Shown in pieces: positions 32,815 to 44,552 of a DNA stretch of 64,000 nucleotides (positions are counted from its first letter, which is position 1; each line of letters begins with the position of its first letter). This stretch comes from Terebella lapidaria. Lineage: Eukaryota > Annelida > Polychaeta > Terebellida > Terebellidae. The notes beneath the pieces are model-generated. The model did not search any database and had not been told where the DNA came from. It saw only the letters and a list, made by a program, of their open reading frames with translations. Location: assembly GCA_949152475.1 (NCBI GenBank), contig OX424555.1, positions 97,063,515-97,127,514 on the forward strand, in the 5' to 3' direction. A program made the translations under genes and the position numbers.

Positions 32815-35000
32815 CCCAAAAAATTAGCCCAATGGGCTAGAAAGGTTACCGGAGAAATATACAGAGTTAAGCCGAGAAAGTTGAAGGTCAAATTCAAGGT
32901 GACCACTGAAATCGCCATATCTCTAACCTTGAAAATGGGATCAAAGGTTAAATTCTAGATCACTAAACTATTCAGCATACATCATTTCCTATACGTTCAC
33001 TATGGACCCCTAAGCTGTAAATTTGATAATAGCGAGATATAAGCCATTTTGTAATCTGACTTTGAAAATAAAATGACTGACCTTGAAATTTAGGTCAAAG
33101 GTCAAACTCAATATCATTAAAATATTCAGAATATCTCATTTCCTATATGTTCACAATTGATTCCTAAGCTGTAAAGTCGATAATAAGCAAGATATTAGCC
33201 ATTTTGTCCTGTTGAGTTTGAAAATGAGGTCAAAAGTCAAATTCAAGGTCACTAGAATATTCAGCATATATCATTTCCTATATGTTCACAATTGATTCCT
33301 AAGCTGTAGAGTCGCTAAGAAGCAAGATATTGGCCATTTTGTCCTGTGACCTTGAAAATGAGGTCAAAGGTCAAATTCAAGGTCACGAGAATATTCAGCA
33401 TATATCATTTCCTATATGTTCACAATTGATTCCTAAGCTGTAAAGTCGATAATAAGCGAGATATTAGCAATTTTGTCCTGTGACCTTGGAAATGAGGTCA
33501 AAGGTCAAATTCAAGGTCACGAGAATATTCAGGATATATAATTTCCTATATGTTCACAATTGATTCCTAAGCTATAAAGTCGATAATAAGCGAGATATTA
33601 GCAATTTTGTCCTGTGACCTTGGAAATGAAGTCAAAGGTCAAATTCAAGGTCATGAGAATGTTCAGCATATATCATTTCCTATATGTTCACAATTGATTC
33701 CTAAGCTGTAAAGTCGCTAATAAGCAAGATATTGGCCATTTTGTCCTGTTGACCTTGAAAATGAGTCAAATTCAAGGTCACTAGAATATTCAGCATATAT
33801 CATTTCCTATATGTTTACAATTGATTCCTAAGCTGTAAAGTCGCTAATAAGCAAGATTTTGACCATTTTGTCCCGTGACCTTGAAAATGAGGTCAAAGGT
33901 CAAATTCAAGGTCATGAGAATATTCAGCATATATCATTTCCTATATGTTCACAATTGATTCCTAAGCTGTAAAGTCGATAATAAGCGAGATATTAGCAAT
34001 TTTGTCCCGTGACCTTGGAAATGAGGTCAAAGGTCAAATTCAAGGTCATGAGAATATTCAGCATATATCATTTCCTATATGTTCACAATTGATTCCTAAG
34101 CTGTAAAGTCGATAATAAGCGAGATATTAGCCATTTTGTCATGTGACCTTGAAAATGAGGTCAAAGGTCAAATTCAAGGTCACGAGAATATTCAGCATAT
34201 ATCATTTCCTATATGTTCACAATTGATTCCTAAGCTGTAAAGTCGATAATAAGCGAGATATTAGCCATTCTGTCCTGTGACCTTGAAAATGAGGTCAAAG
34301 GTCAAATTCAAGGTCACGAGAATATTCAGCATATATCATTTCCTATATGTCCACGATTCATTCCTAGTCTCTAATTTCAATATTAAGTGAGATATTAGGC
34401 TTAATGTGTCCCATTATAAAGCATAGGAAAATTTAACATGGGAAAGTCACATTTGGGCCGAGTTTCGGCCCAAAATGGCCCACTTCAAGCGATTCAAGGG
34501 AAACGAAATTTATACATGTCACAGGGGTACATATGAGGAGTGTTTTTCATCAATGAAAAAAAAAGTTACTGAACAGATTTTGAGAAAACGACCGTCAAAG
34601 TCCAAAATTGGCCATTTTTCGACGAAAACGGCCGCTCTAACTTTGAAACCAAGGTCAGAGGTCAAATTCAAGGTCACGAGAATATTCAGCATATATCATT
34701 TCCTATATGTGCACAATTGATTCCTAGTCTCTAATCTCAATATTAAGTGAGATATTAGGCTTTAATGTGTCCCATTATAAAGCATAGGAGAATTTAACGT
34801 GGGAAAGTCACATTTGGGCCGAGTTTGGGCCCAAAATGGCCCACTTCGAGCGATTCAAGGGCAACGAAATTTATACATGTCACAGGGGTACATATGAGGA
34901 GTGTTATGCATCAATAAAAAAAAGTTACTGAACAGATTTTGAGAAAACGACCGTCCAAAATTGGCCATTTTTCGACGAAAACGGCCGCCATTTTGAAAAA
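32815..35000 (-). mobile_element. ACCGG-ended element E2 with about 11 units of 134 bp
   Basis: The left end is TTAGCCCAATGGGCTA plus AGGTTACCGG, the inverse of the E1 right end, so the element points left. Units of 134 bp run from about 32870 to 34345, with a diverged first pair and very similar later units (TTCCTATATGTTCACAATTG, ATTCCTAAGCTGTAAAGTCG). The distal part (34360-35000) has the conserved subterminal block: GGGAAAGTCACATTTGGGCC, TTTTGAGAAAACGACCGTC, CGAAAACGGCCGC. That block is itself duplicated (34380-34640 and 34740-35000). The CGTCGTC hairpin end is missing. Confidence 0.65.
32870..34345. repeat. 134-bp minisatellite carrying nuclear-receptor-type sites
   Basis: Each unit holds TGACCTTGA (inverted TCAAGGTCA), then the perfect direct repeat AGGTCAAAGGTCA, then TCAAGGTCA. 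Exact AGGTCAAAGGTCA is present at about 33093, 33361, 33495, 33892, 34025, 34159 and 34293. The array is the largest of several related ones (14750-16290, 36230-37110, 38420-39050). Confidence 0.85.
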
Positions 35001-35004
35001 AATT

Positions 35005-35792
35005 AGCCCAAGGGCTAAGATAGGTTACCGGACAATTTTGGCTTTAAGCATTGCAAGTGACATATGACTTTGAGATTTACTAATCAAGGTCATCTTTGTG
35101 AACTGCAATATCACCATTAGGTATGCTGCATATGACTTCATATATGTTCGTAATACAAACATATATAAGCTCTATCAACAAGTATTTTGTCTGTAGAGGC
35201 CAATTTACACATGTCAGGTCAGGCGAGGTTGTGAGTAAGTAAGTAAGTAATTTATTTTCAAGCTATACAATATAATATATACAAATGATTAATTTGGAAC
35301 AGAAAAAAGTATAACTTGGGGTTAATCCCAAGGTAGATTAACTACCTGTTGGCCTCAGCAATATTATTTATACAATAAGTCAAATAATATAAAGCAAATG
35401 AAATGTTGTGACTGGAAGTAACCGGAGAAAAAAAAAATTTCAAATTCGGCCCAAATGGGACTTTCCCATGTTAAATTCTCCTATGCTTTATAATGGGACA
35501 CATTACGGGCGAGATTTGGATTTCAAGGTCATATATAAGGTCAAATTCAAGGTCTCCAAGAGATGTGCTATAAATACATGACTTCTTGTTAGCTTATACA
35601 CAATCCTAACCTGTATGTGCAAGTGTTTAAGCCTTGGCTAATTTACATATTTCACATCAGACATTTAGCACTCAAAATCATCTGAGGTCAAGGTCATCAT
35701 CAGTTGTTCCATAAATGACTTCCTATATGCTCATAATGCAAATTTTAAAACTCTATCTACAAGCATTTCATCTGTAGAGGCAAATCTGTGCA
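35005..35792 (-). mobile_element. Fragment of another ACCGG-ended element
   Basis: Begins AATTAGCCCAAGGGCTAAGA plus TAGGTTACCGGAC at 35007, the same end type as E2, and carries AAGGTCA-containing diverged units (35085-35220, 35520-35760). A LINE-tail insertion lies inside (35228-35420). It abuts E3 directly. Confidence 0.5.
35228..35420 (-). mobile_element. 5'-truncated LINE 3' tail
   Basis: On the minus strand the segment ends GCTTGAAAATAAATTACTTA followed by CTTACTTACTCAC. That is an AATAAA followed by a TTAC microsatellite, the usual terminus of CR1/L2-type LINEs. Only the untranslated tail is present. Confidence 0.5.
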
Positions 35793-37180
35793 TTTTTAGG
35801 TTACCGGACCTATGGTCCGATAACCTATTGGCATGGCGTTGCGTCCGTCGTCCGTCGTCGTTCGTCGTCGTCGTCGTCCACAATTTTATCTTTTTTGTTT
35901 ACGGGCGAATTTTTCTGAAATTTTGCACAAAAATACTTAAAAATAATTCAAGAAGGAGGCATTTTTTAGTTTTTTGATTTTCGCATTTTTTTCAAAATGG
36001 CGGCCGTTTTCGACGAAAATTGCCTGATTTTGGACTTTGGCGGCCATTTTCTCAAAATCTGTTCAGTAACTTTTTTTCTTTTTGATACATAAGACTCCTC
36101 ATACGCTCGAAGTGGGCCATTTTGGCCCAAATTCGGCCCAAATGGGACTTTCCCATGTTAAATTCTCCTATGCTTTATAATGGGACACATTATGCCTAAT
36201 ATCTCACTTGATATTGAGATTAGAGACTAGGAATCAATTGTGGACATATAGGAAATGATATATGCTGAATATTCTCTTGACCTTGAATTTGACCTCTGAC
36301 CTCAGTTTCAAGGTCAGAGCACAAAATGGCTTATATCTCGCTTATTATCGACTCTGCAGCTTAGGAATCAATTGTGGACATATAGGAAATAATATATGCT
36401 GAATATCCTCGTGACCTTGAATTTGACCTCTGACCTCAGTTTCAAGGTCAGAGCACAAAATGGCTTATATCTCGCTTATTATCAACTCTACAGCTAAGGA
36501 ATCAATTGTGGACATATAGGAAATGATATAAACTGAATATTATGATGACCTTGAATTTGACCTTGGACCTCATTTTCAAGGTCACAGGACAAAATGGCTA
36601 ATATCTCGCTTGTTATCGACTTTACAGCTTAGCAATTAATTATGAACATATAGGAAATGATATATGCAGATTATTGTCATGACCTTGAAGTTGACCTTTG
36701 ACCACATTTTCAAGGTCACAGGACAAAATGGGTAATATCTCACTTATCGATTTTACAGCTTAGGAATCAATTGTGAACATATAGGAGATGATATATGCTG
36801 AATATTCTCGGGACCTTGAATTTGACCTCTGACCTCATTTTCAAGGTCACAGGACAAACTGGCTCATATCTTGCTCCTCTATTGACTGTATGGCTTGGGA
36901 ATCAATTGTGGACATGGCATAGAAAATGGTATACATTGAATATTTTGATGACCTTGAACTCGACCTTTGCCCCTTCATTTTCAAGGCCACAGCACAAAAT
37001 TGCTAATATCTCTCTGATTATTGAATTTACAGCTTAGCAATCAACTGTGGACATGATATATGCTTAATGTTATATATGCTGAATATTCTCTTGACCTTGA
37101 ATTCAACCAGTGACCTGGCTAACATCTAAAATATTAAACATTGTCCGGTAACCTATCTTCGGCCCTTGGCCTAATTTTTT
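35793..37180 (+). mobile_element. ACCGG-ended hairpin element E3, complete
   Basis: Left hairpin GGTTACCGGACC, TAT, GGTCCGATAACC, then TGGCGTTGCGTCCGTCGTCC; right end GTCCGGTAACCTATC plus GGCCCTTGGCCTAA. The interior has the TTCTCAAAATCTGTTCAGTA block and about seven 134-bp-type units in the orientation opposite to E2. At 1.39 kb it is the cleanest full-length member in the window. Confidence 0.7.
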
Positions 37181-37740
37181 CTACCCCAAAATGGCTGTTT
37201 TGACCTTTCAAGGTAATCAAAGGTCAAATTCAAGGTCACCACACAAGTCGCCATATATGACTTCCCATTTGAAAGTGCCAATTTCTAAGCTCTATCTTCA
37301 AGCGTTCTATGAGTACAATCTGCGCAGCTCCCATTATGAAGGAAAAAAGTGCCGAAAATTTTCTAAGTCCAAAATTTTTTTCACAGGGTGAAAAAATTTT
37401 TTTGTCTAGAAATGGCCCTAAATGGATAGTAATGCGATTTGGGCCGAAAAATGTTTTTTTCGTCGACCCGTCGAAAATTCAAAATGGCAGCCATACGCAG
37501 ACCGGCGATTCAAGGGCAACCAAACTTATACACATCACAGAGGTACATAACTAGAATCTTTTGAAACAATAATCCCAAATCTGATCAGACAGTTTTCGAG
37601 AAAAGACAGACAAGGTGCTAATTTGGACATTTTTCGACCAAAAAATGGCTGTTTTGACCTTTCAAGGTCATCCAAGGTCAAATTCAAGGTCACCACACAA
37701 GTCGCCATATATGACTTTCCATTTGAAAGTGCCAATTTCT

Positions 37741-38412
37741 AGGGCCTGCACGATTAATGGGTTAACCGCCGACGGCTAGCATTTTTTTAATAACCGCGAA
37801 TAACCGGCTGTTAAATCTCCAAACGATTAACCGGTTAACCGTCAAACACCGGTTAACTGTCTTTTATAACCTTGATCAGTGATCACCAAACTGTCTGCTC
37901 ATGCTCCTGAGGCATGCTTTTGAGGGCATTTAAACTCGTTAACTTTGTCGCCATGGGGCCATAAAGCGATCTGCGGTTTGTCGCGGTCGCGTGGATGCGT
38001 GCCACCTGCTAAAGGGATTATGTGTGTGCATCTTTCACAGATACACAGGCTCGCGGCTTTCTCTCATATTAATATCGAAATAACGAAGTTAAATAGGGGA
38101 AATACAAGTTTTCTTAAATGAAACATAAAGACACCTACACACACATAGACATATAGCAATCAAAACCATTCGGGGGACGTATTAAGAAGTGAACCCCAAA
38201 CACTTCGCCTCAGGCTTAACTTCGAATGGTAAGGATTGTATATGTGAAAGAATGTGCAATGTCAGGTATAACGCAATCAGAACTGGAAAGAGCACATATA
38301 TTCAGTAATATGCAAAATATGTACAGTTAATACAGTTTAGTTCATTGAGTTATACATATATGTTGAGGTTATATTTCAATAGTTTCCAAATCTTCAGCAA
38401 GAAGTAAAAGAT
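37741..38412. mobile_element. Probable insertion with GGTTAACCG-rich terminus
   Basis: Colinearity with the 37250-37290 repeat stops at AATTTCTA|GGGCCTGCACG. The new sequence is dense in CGGTTAACCG-like palindromic words (37760-37860), as at some hAT termini. The right boundary, near the poly-A before ATGAGGTCAACGG, is uncertain and no transposase is visible. Confidence 0.35.
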
Positions 38413-39098
38413 TTAAAAAAATGAGGTCAACGGTCAAATTCAAGGTCATCAGAATATTAGGCGTTTATCATTTCCTATATGCCCACAACTGATTCCTAAG
38501 CTATAAAGTCGACCATAAGTGAGATATTAGCCATTTTGTGTTCTTGACCTTGAAAATGAGGTTAGAGGTCAAATTCAAAGTCACAAGAATATTCAGCATA
38601 TATCATATCCTACATGTCCACAAATGATCCCGAAGCTGTAAAATCGATAATAAGTGAGATATTAATCATTTTGTCCTGTGACCTTGAAAATGAGGTCAAA
38701 TTCAAGGTCATGACAATAATCTGCATATATCATTTCCTATATGTTCATAATTGATTCGTAAGCTGTAAAGTCGATAATAAGTGAGATATTAGCCATTTTG
38801 CCCTGTGACCTTGAAAATGAGGTCAAAGGTCAAATTCAAGGTCATGACAATAATCTGCATATATCATTTCCTATACGTCCACAATTGATTCCTAAGCTGT
38901 AAAGTCGATAATAAGCGAGATATTAGCCATTTTGTTCTCTGACCTTGAAACCGAGGTCAGAGGTCAAATTCAAGGTCACGAGAATATTCAGCATATACCA
39001 TTTCCTATATGTCTACAATTGATTCCTAGTCTCTAATCTCGATATTAAATGAGATATAAGGCTTAATGTGTCCCATTATAAAGCATAGGAGAATTTAA

Positions 39099-39521
39099 AG
39101 TGATGTTGGCAGGAAAACTATTTTTTCCAAATCAATTACATATATGCCTGTGGTCTCAGAAAAATAGGTTACAAAACAAACTTTGCTTGATCAAATGGAT
39201 AAATCAAGCATATGACAGTACTAGCAGCCGCTTTGTTTTGTTTTGTGCGCCACTCAGAGTTACCTCTGACTTAACCTAGTTCACGCTCGATTGACTCGAA
39301 CATATACGAGTAAGCTGGAATCGCACTGCGTCACAGTATACAGAGCACTGAGAATGGCGGTAATGTAAACAAACTCAAAATATCTCCACCAGAAACTCGC
39401 AACGAAATCTATTAGAAAGGGGCGTCTGTTTGGGCATACAAGTGCAGATATATAACTGTTATGTTTTCTTCGTTCGATCAGAAAGATATGGAAAAATCCA
39501 TAACTTACTGCCAATATCACT
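39099..39521. mobile_element. 423-bp MITE with TTAA target duplication
   Basis: Ends AGTGATGTTGGCAG and, inverted, AGTGATATTGGCAG (13 of 14 match), flanked on both sides by TTAA (39095-39098, 39522-39525). The uninterrupted host sequence AGGAGAATTTAACGTGGGAA is present at 34785, so the insertion is proven by an empty site. A TTAA target points to piggyBac or Kolobok; I cannot decide which. Confidence 0.8.
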
Positions 39522-40314
39522 TTAACATGGGAAAGTCCCATTTGGGCCGCGTTTGGGCCAAAATGGCCCACTTCGAGCGATTCAAGCGCAACGAAATTTA
39601 TAGACATCATAGGAGTACATATGAGGAGTGTTATGTATCAAAAAGAAAAAAAGTTACTGAACAGATTTTGAGAAAATGGCCGCCAAAGTCCAAAATTTGC
39701 CGATTTTCGACGAAAACGGCCGCCATTTTGAAAGAAATGCGAAAACCAAACAACAAAAAAATACCTCCCTCTCGAAATATTTTTAGGCATTTTTGTGCAA
39801 AATTTCAGAAAGATTCGACCGTAAACAAAAAAGATGTGGACGACGGACGACGACGACGACGACGTCAACGACGACGACGGACGACGGACGCAACGCCATG
39901 CCAATAGGTTAGCGGACCAAAGGTCCGGTAACCTAAAAAAGGGAACACACAATATTAATCAGATAATTTGACGAATATTTGTCACCACCATCGAATATGT
40001 ACTGTTTTTATTTGTTCACATATATCCCTTTAACCTATATATCGAGGTAGCAACCATGATGGCAGAGGGTCCAGTTGCCATGGGCACAACAAATAACATG
40101 AATTCATTGATGATCCCTATATAATGCTAAGTGTGAAAGTTAAGTTTTGTTGAATAATTTGCATATCAACCACCTCCCACCCCCCACCCCCACATTACCC
40201 CATAAGATTGTCTCATTAAAACAGTATGTAGATGATGTCACGACTTTTATTTGGATACTTTTATTTGGATACTAATTAGCTACATGTATATTGCTTTACA
40301 AGAGACTCCTACAG

Positions 40315-40390
40315 AGATAATTAAGTGGCGGCCGCCAGATAATTGAGTGGCGGCCGCCAGATAACTAAGTGGCGGCCGCCAGATAATTAT
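40315..40390. repeat. Three 22-bp units each with a 10-bp GC palindrome
   Basis: AGATAATTAAGTGGCGGCCG plus CC repeats three times with one- or two-base changes. The core GGCGGCCGCC is its own reverse complement and strikingly GC-rich in an AT-rich region. Upstream 39945-40315 holds nothing recognisable. Confidence 0.85.
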
Positions 40391-40790
40391 ATTTTCACAC
40401 CATCCAGTATCTGGCCTCACTGGGCTTCCGTAGACAACCAATCTTATTTGGTCTATGTGTATGTGAGGACAGGATCGGAATAGCTTCTCATCTACGGAAC
40501 GGCTTACTCGGGTTGTACATGTATATATTAAGACAGTGGCAAATACAGCTGTAGAACCTCGAAAATCATTTTTAATTTTACAAATCCTTGTCTGCTTGTA
40601 GTGGAGCACTCGCTCGCATTTTTGCATAAAAATATCCAGACGGCCACCATGTCAGTTGGGTTGATCCGCCTTAGTCTGGCATGTAAAGATGCGCCAATTG
40701 TTGTTAAGTCCGCTCCAAACAGTGAGAGGAGGGAGTCGAAGAGTTTTTCAAAATAAATGACTGTATTAACAAAATCTAGAGCCTCAAAAC

Positions 40791-41043
40791 GACATATTTT
40801 ATAGAGTAACTGATCAGCATCCTAAAACTGAAAAGAAAATAGGGGGTCACCGTATCCGTTCTTTTGGAAAACAAGATGCAAGATGTGAATATGAGCAAAA
40901 AATGTTTAACAAATACCATAAATTAAGTCATTCTAGTAAATGTTTGTGATTTTTGATCGAATATGTCGAAGAAACCAGCAAGGTGACCCCCATTTTCTTT
41001 TCAGTATTAGAATGCTGATCAGTTACTCTTTAAAATGTGTTAT
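40791..41043. repeat. Inverted repeat with 60-bp arms
   Basis: The left arm (40791-40850) contains GAGTAACTGATCAGCATCCT and ACTGAAAAGAAAAT plus GGGGGTCACC; the right arm (about 40979-41043) is its reverse complement with few changes. The spacer is about 130 bp. It could be a small MITE or an expressed hairpin. Confidence 0.7.
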
Positions 41044-41049
41044 TTTGAA

Positions 41050-41690
41050 GAGATAATATTCAAGATATAACTTTTAAATTTTGACAATTCATTACCTCCC
41101 TGTTTGTAGCGTACTACGTTAATTTGTTCACGACCTACCTGCAACATGTACGGTAAACACACTCGGAGAAATAAACCACAACCACGTCAAAGAGAAAATC
41201 CACTTCCAATTATTGGGTGAAATTGTAGAGCTATTCATATAGGTCACGCTATTGCATACCAGCGTACGAATCAGCGGGGCACCAATTACCTGTTATGTTG
41301 ATATCTATTAAAAAAATATGTGTGTATCTACCAAGCGGTCAACTATACCATACTTCTAGTATACATGATACACCCCTGACTTCACGTGTCAGTGACCACC
41401 ATAAAGACGTTCCAGTAATGCAAACTGTAATGTAATGCAAACATATTAACTATATCATAATTATATTCCTGTGATAGCCAATCGGTATGCCTCAAACGAG
41501 GCGCGACGAGCCACCATCTGTCATGTTCATGCATGCTACAGAGGATGTTTTGCTTGAGTTGACGACGCATTTATCGTTCATGGGGTCTACCAGGGAAAAC
41601 TAGACGCTTCCGGTCACCTACGACCGCTTGGGTGTATCCCCCGTAGCCCTATCATCTCTGTTGCCCCAAATATAGCACTGTCAAGTGTGA
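41050..41690. other. No recognised feature
   Basis: No ORF, repeat or RNA signature that I can support. Confidence 0.4.
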
Positions 41691-42705
41691 AAAACTAGAG
41701 CAAGGGCTAAAAAAGATTACCAGAGAAATGTTAAATCACAAGTCACAACTGTTTTCCCCACCAAAATTGCTGCACTGATCTTCCGAGGTTATTGAAGGTC
41801 GAATTCAAAATCACCACTGAAATCTCTTTATATGAATTTCCATTTCGACATGTTTGATAAAATCACGAAAATACAGATATATCAATCTTTTCACCTATTT
41901 ATATTCCAACTCAGAATATTTTACAAACTTGGTTCCAAGTTGAAATTCAAAGTAAAAGTTGACCAAAACTGCATTTCAAGATGACGAAATTGGAGCCAGA
42001 TCGAACTTCTCACCATAAGTTATATTTCGACTCATAATACACGTATGTGCCAAACATGCTTTCAAGTTGAAATTCAAAGTAAAAGTTAACCAAAACTGCA
42101 TTTCAAGATGACAAAATTGGAGCCAGATCGAACTTTTCGTCATAAGTTATATTTTAACTCATAATACCTGCCCAACTTGGTTTCAAGTTGAAATTCAAAC
42201 TAAAAGTTGACCAAAACTGCATTTCAAGATGACAAAATTGGAGCCAGATCAAACTTTTCGCCATGAGTTATATTTCAACTCATAATATGTGCTAAACTTG
42301 GTTTCAAGTTGAAACTCAAGCTAAAAGTTTACCAAAACTGCATTTCAAGATGAAGAAATTGGAGCCAGATCGAACTTTTCATCATAAGTTATATTTTAAC
42401 TCATAATATGTGCCAAACTTGGTTTCAAGTTGAAATTCAAACTAAAAATTGACCACAACTGCATTTCAAGATGACGAAATTGGAGCCAGATCGAACTTTT
42501 CACCATAAGTTATATTTCGACCTATAATATGTGCCAAACATGCTTTCAAGTTGAAATTCAAAGTAAAAGTTGACCAAAACTGCATTTCAAGATGACGAAA
42601 TTGGAGCCAGATCGAATTTTTCACCATAAGTTATATCTTAACTCATAATTTGTGCCAAACATGGTCTCAAGTTGAAATTCAAAGTAAAAGTTGATCAATG
42701 TTTTC
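41690..42705 (-). repeat. About six 121-bp tandem units, with ACCGG-type left end
   Basis: The left edge GAGCAAGGGCTAAAAAAGAT plus TACCAGAG is a diverged ACCGG-family end. From about 41930, units spaced about 121 bp repeat CAAAACTGCATTTCAAGATG, AAATTGGAGCCAGATC and AGTTATATTTCGACTCATAA words. This is a different minisatellite sequence from the 134-bp one, within what looks like the same element class. Confidence 0.7.
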
Positions 42706-43600
42706 ATAAAAAGCTATTGTGATAAATAATAGACTTAACTAGCAAGAATTAATGTTATCTTATTTGGTCACAGCCATAAAATCTCTACTGGACAAAGCTT
42801 TCACCTTGTTGAGCCCAATAATAAATATTTCTTGTCTTAACTATTCTCATTATGGTCAATAATGATAGACTTAACATGTAAAAATAGTGTTAACTTATTT
42901 GGTTACACCCAGAAATTTCTACCGGACAAAACCTTAACCTTGTTGAGCTTACCTTGTTGAGCCCAATAATAAATATTTCTTGTTTTAAGTATTTTCATTG
43001 TGGTCAATAATAGACTTAACATGTAAAAATAATGTTAACTTATTCGGTTACACCCAGAAATTTCTACCGGACAAAACCTTAACCTTGTTGAGCTCAATAA
43101 TAATTGTTTCTCATCTTAACTATTTTTATTGAGACTTAACTAGCAAAAAAAAGTTAACTTATTTGGTTACAGACATAAAATGTCTACTGGACAGAATCTT
43201 TACCTTGTTGAGCCCAATAATAAATATTTCTTGTCTTAACTATTTTTATTGTGGTTAATAATAGACTAAACTAGTAAAAATAATGTTAACTTATTCAGTA
43301 CACACATGAATTCTGTACTGGACATACTTTCACCTTGTTGAGCTTAATAATAAATATTTCTTATCTTAACTATTTTTATTGTGGTCAATAATAGACTTAA
43401 CTATTTTTATTGTGGTCAAAAATAGACTTAACTATTAAAAATAATGGTAACTTATTCAGTTACACCCATGAAATCTGTACTGGACAAAACCTTTCCCTTG
43501 TTGAGCTTAATAATAAACGTTTCTCGTCTTAACTATTTTTATTGTGGACAATAATAGACTTCACTAGTAAAACTAATGTTAACTTATTCAGTAATATCGT
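42706..43600. repeat. About seven units of a 100-135-bp AT-rich minisatellite
   Basis: Units contain ACCTTGTTGAGCCCAATAAT, AAATATTTCTTGTCTTAACT, TTGTGGTCAATAATAGACTT and AATGTTAACTTATT. Spacing varies because of internal deletions and partial duplications (for example, TAGACTTAACTATTTTTATT is doubled near 43390). It directly follows the 121-bp array. Confidence 0.75.
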
Positions 43601-43839
43601 CCTGTTTTCACTGAAAACATCAGTTCTCCATTCTGAACAAGAAACCAGTGTCATTACTTTCCACTGTACAGGCTATTGGAATGCTCGTACATGTCAAAAT
43701 GGATATTTCAAAATTATGTAATAAGTTAGGCTGTTAACATATTAATATTTATATGATCATTCTAAAAAACGATTGGGTTCGTGTAACAGCCCTTCCCAAC
43801 AACACTTCCAAATATTATCGAGATTCGTCAAAAATTGCC

Positions 43840-44195
43840 ATCTGTAGAGCGTTCACAAGCCATGTGTCTCAAACAGGCTGTTTTCAATGCAAAATGTGTC
43901 CCCAAACGACCAATTCAGTTGCCACGGCAACCAAAATCGATTGGTGTCGGGATCTTACCATAATATATGTGCCTGCAAAAAATAATGGTGATCGGGTGAG
44001 AATTGCGGCCTGTAGCGTGTTCACAAGCCATGTGTCTCAAACAGGCTGTTTTCAATGCAAAATGTGTCCCCAAACGACCAATTCAGTTGCCATGGCAACC
44101 AAAATCAATTGGTGTCGGGATCTTACCATTATATATGTGCCTGCACAAAAAAAATGGTGATCGGGTGAGAATTGCGGCCTGTAGCGCGTTCACAA
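43840..44195. repeat. 169-bp tandem duplication with X-box-like palindrome
   Basis: Two near-identical units plus part of a third (GCGTTCACAAGCCATGTGTC, CAGGCTGTTTTCAATGCAAA, CGGGATCTTACCAT). Each full unit contains GTTGCCAYGGCAAC (43918-43931 and 44086-44099). The two overlapping ORFs of 135 and 95 codons are open only through the duplication. Confidence 0.8.
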
Positions 44196-44552
44196 GAAAA
44201 TCTCTGCGGACGCGGACGCGGCGCCCCCCCCCCCCCTCTTTTTCGTCAATTCAGGTAGTACGTCTAGACTATGTTCTATTGTGGAAATGAAATCAACTGA
44301 TCCCAGTGACTCTAAAGAGTGACAACCAACGACCTTCTAAAGAGTGACAACTCAATGTGGCTTGTATAGTATGCCCTTTTTTCGTGACATATATGTGAAC
44401 GCGTGTACCTGAATGTATGTTTATTTCTCTCACTGAATGTCACACTGACGGGGAAACTACCATTAAAAGGCAGAAGCTGTTAGCCTGTAAAAAAGGCAAA
44501 GCAATTGGGGAATTATACAGTGGTGTGAAACCATTTACAAAGGAAGACCACA

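Larger units (their letters stand above)
37181..39940 (-). mobile_element. ACCGG-ended element E4 with two later insertions
   Basis: The right end is the inverted CGTCGTC hairpin (GGACCAAAGGTCCGGTAACC at 39914). A left-part duplication repeats GGCTGTTTTGACCTTTCAAG at 37192 and 37649. 134-bp-type units lie at 38420-39050. The element is interrupted at about 37741 by a GGGCCTGCACGATTAATG-started segment rich in GGTTAACCG, and at 39095 by a TTAA-flanked MITE. Confidence 0.6.

Noticed and set aside
32870..34345. CRISPR-like array of regular repeats
   Set aside because: Units are about 134 bp with no repeat/spacer alternation, and the DNA is clearly eukaryotic.
39461..39907. 148-codon plus ORF ending in an Asp/Arg-rich run
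   Set aside because: Spans a MITE and the CGACGACG hairpin end of element E4; the charged run is simple repeat translation.
43753..44290. ORFs of 135 and 95 codons with repeated TSHVSQTGCFQCKM
   Set aside because: Frame kept open by a 169-bp tandem duplication; no codon bias or domain.
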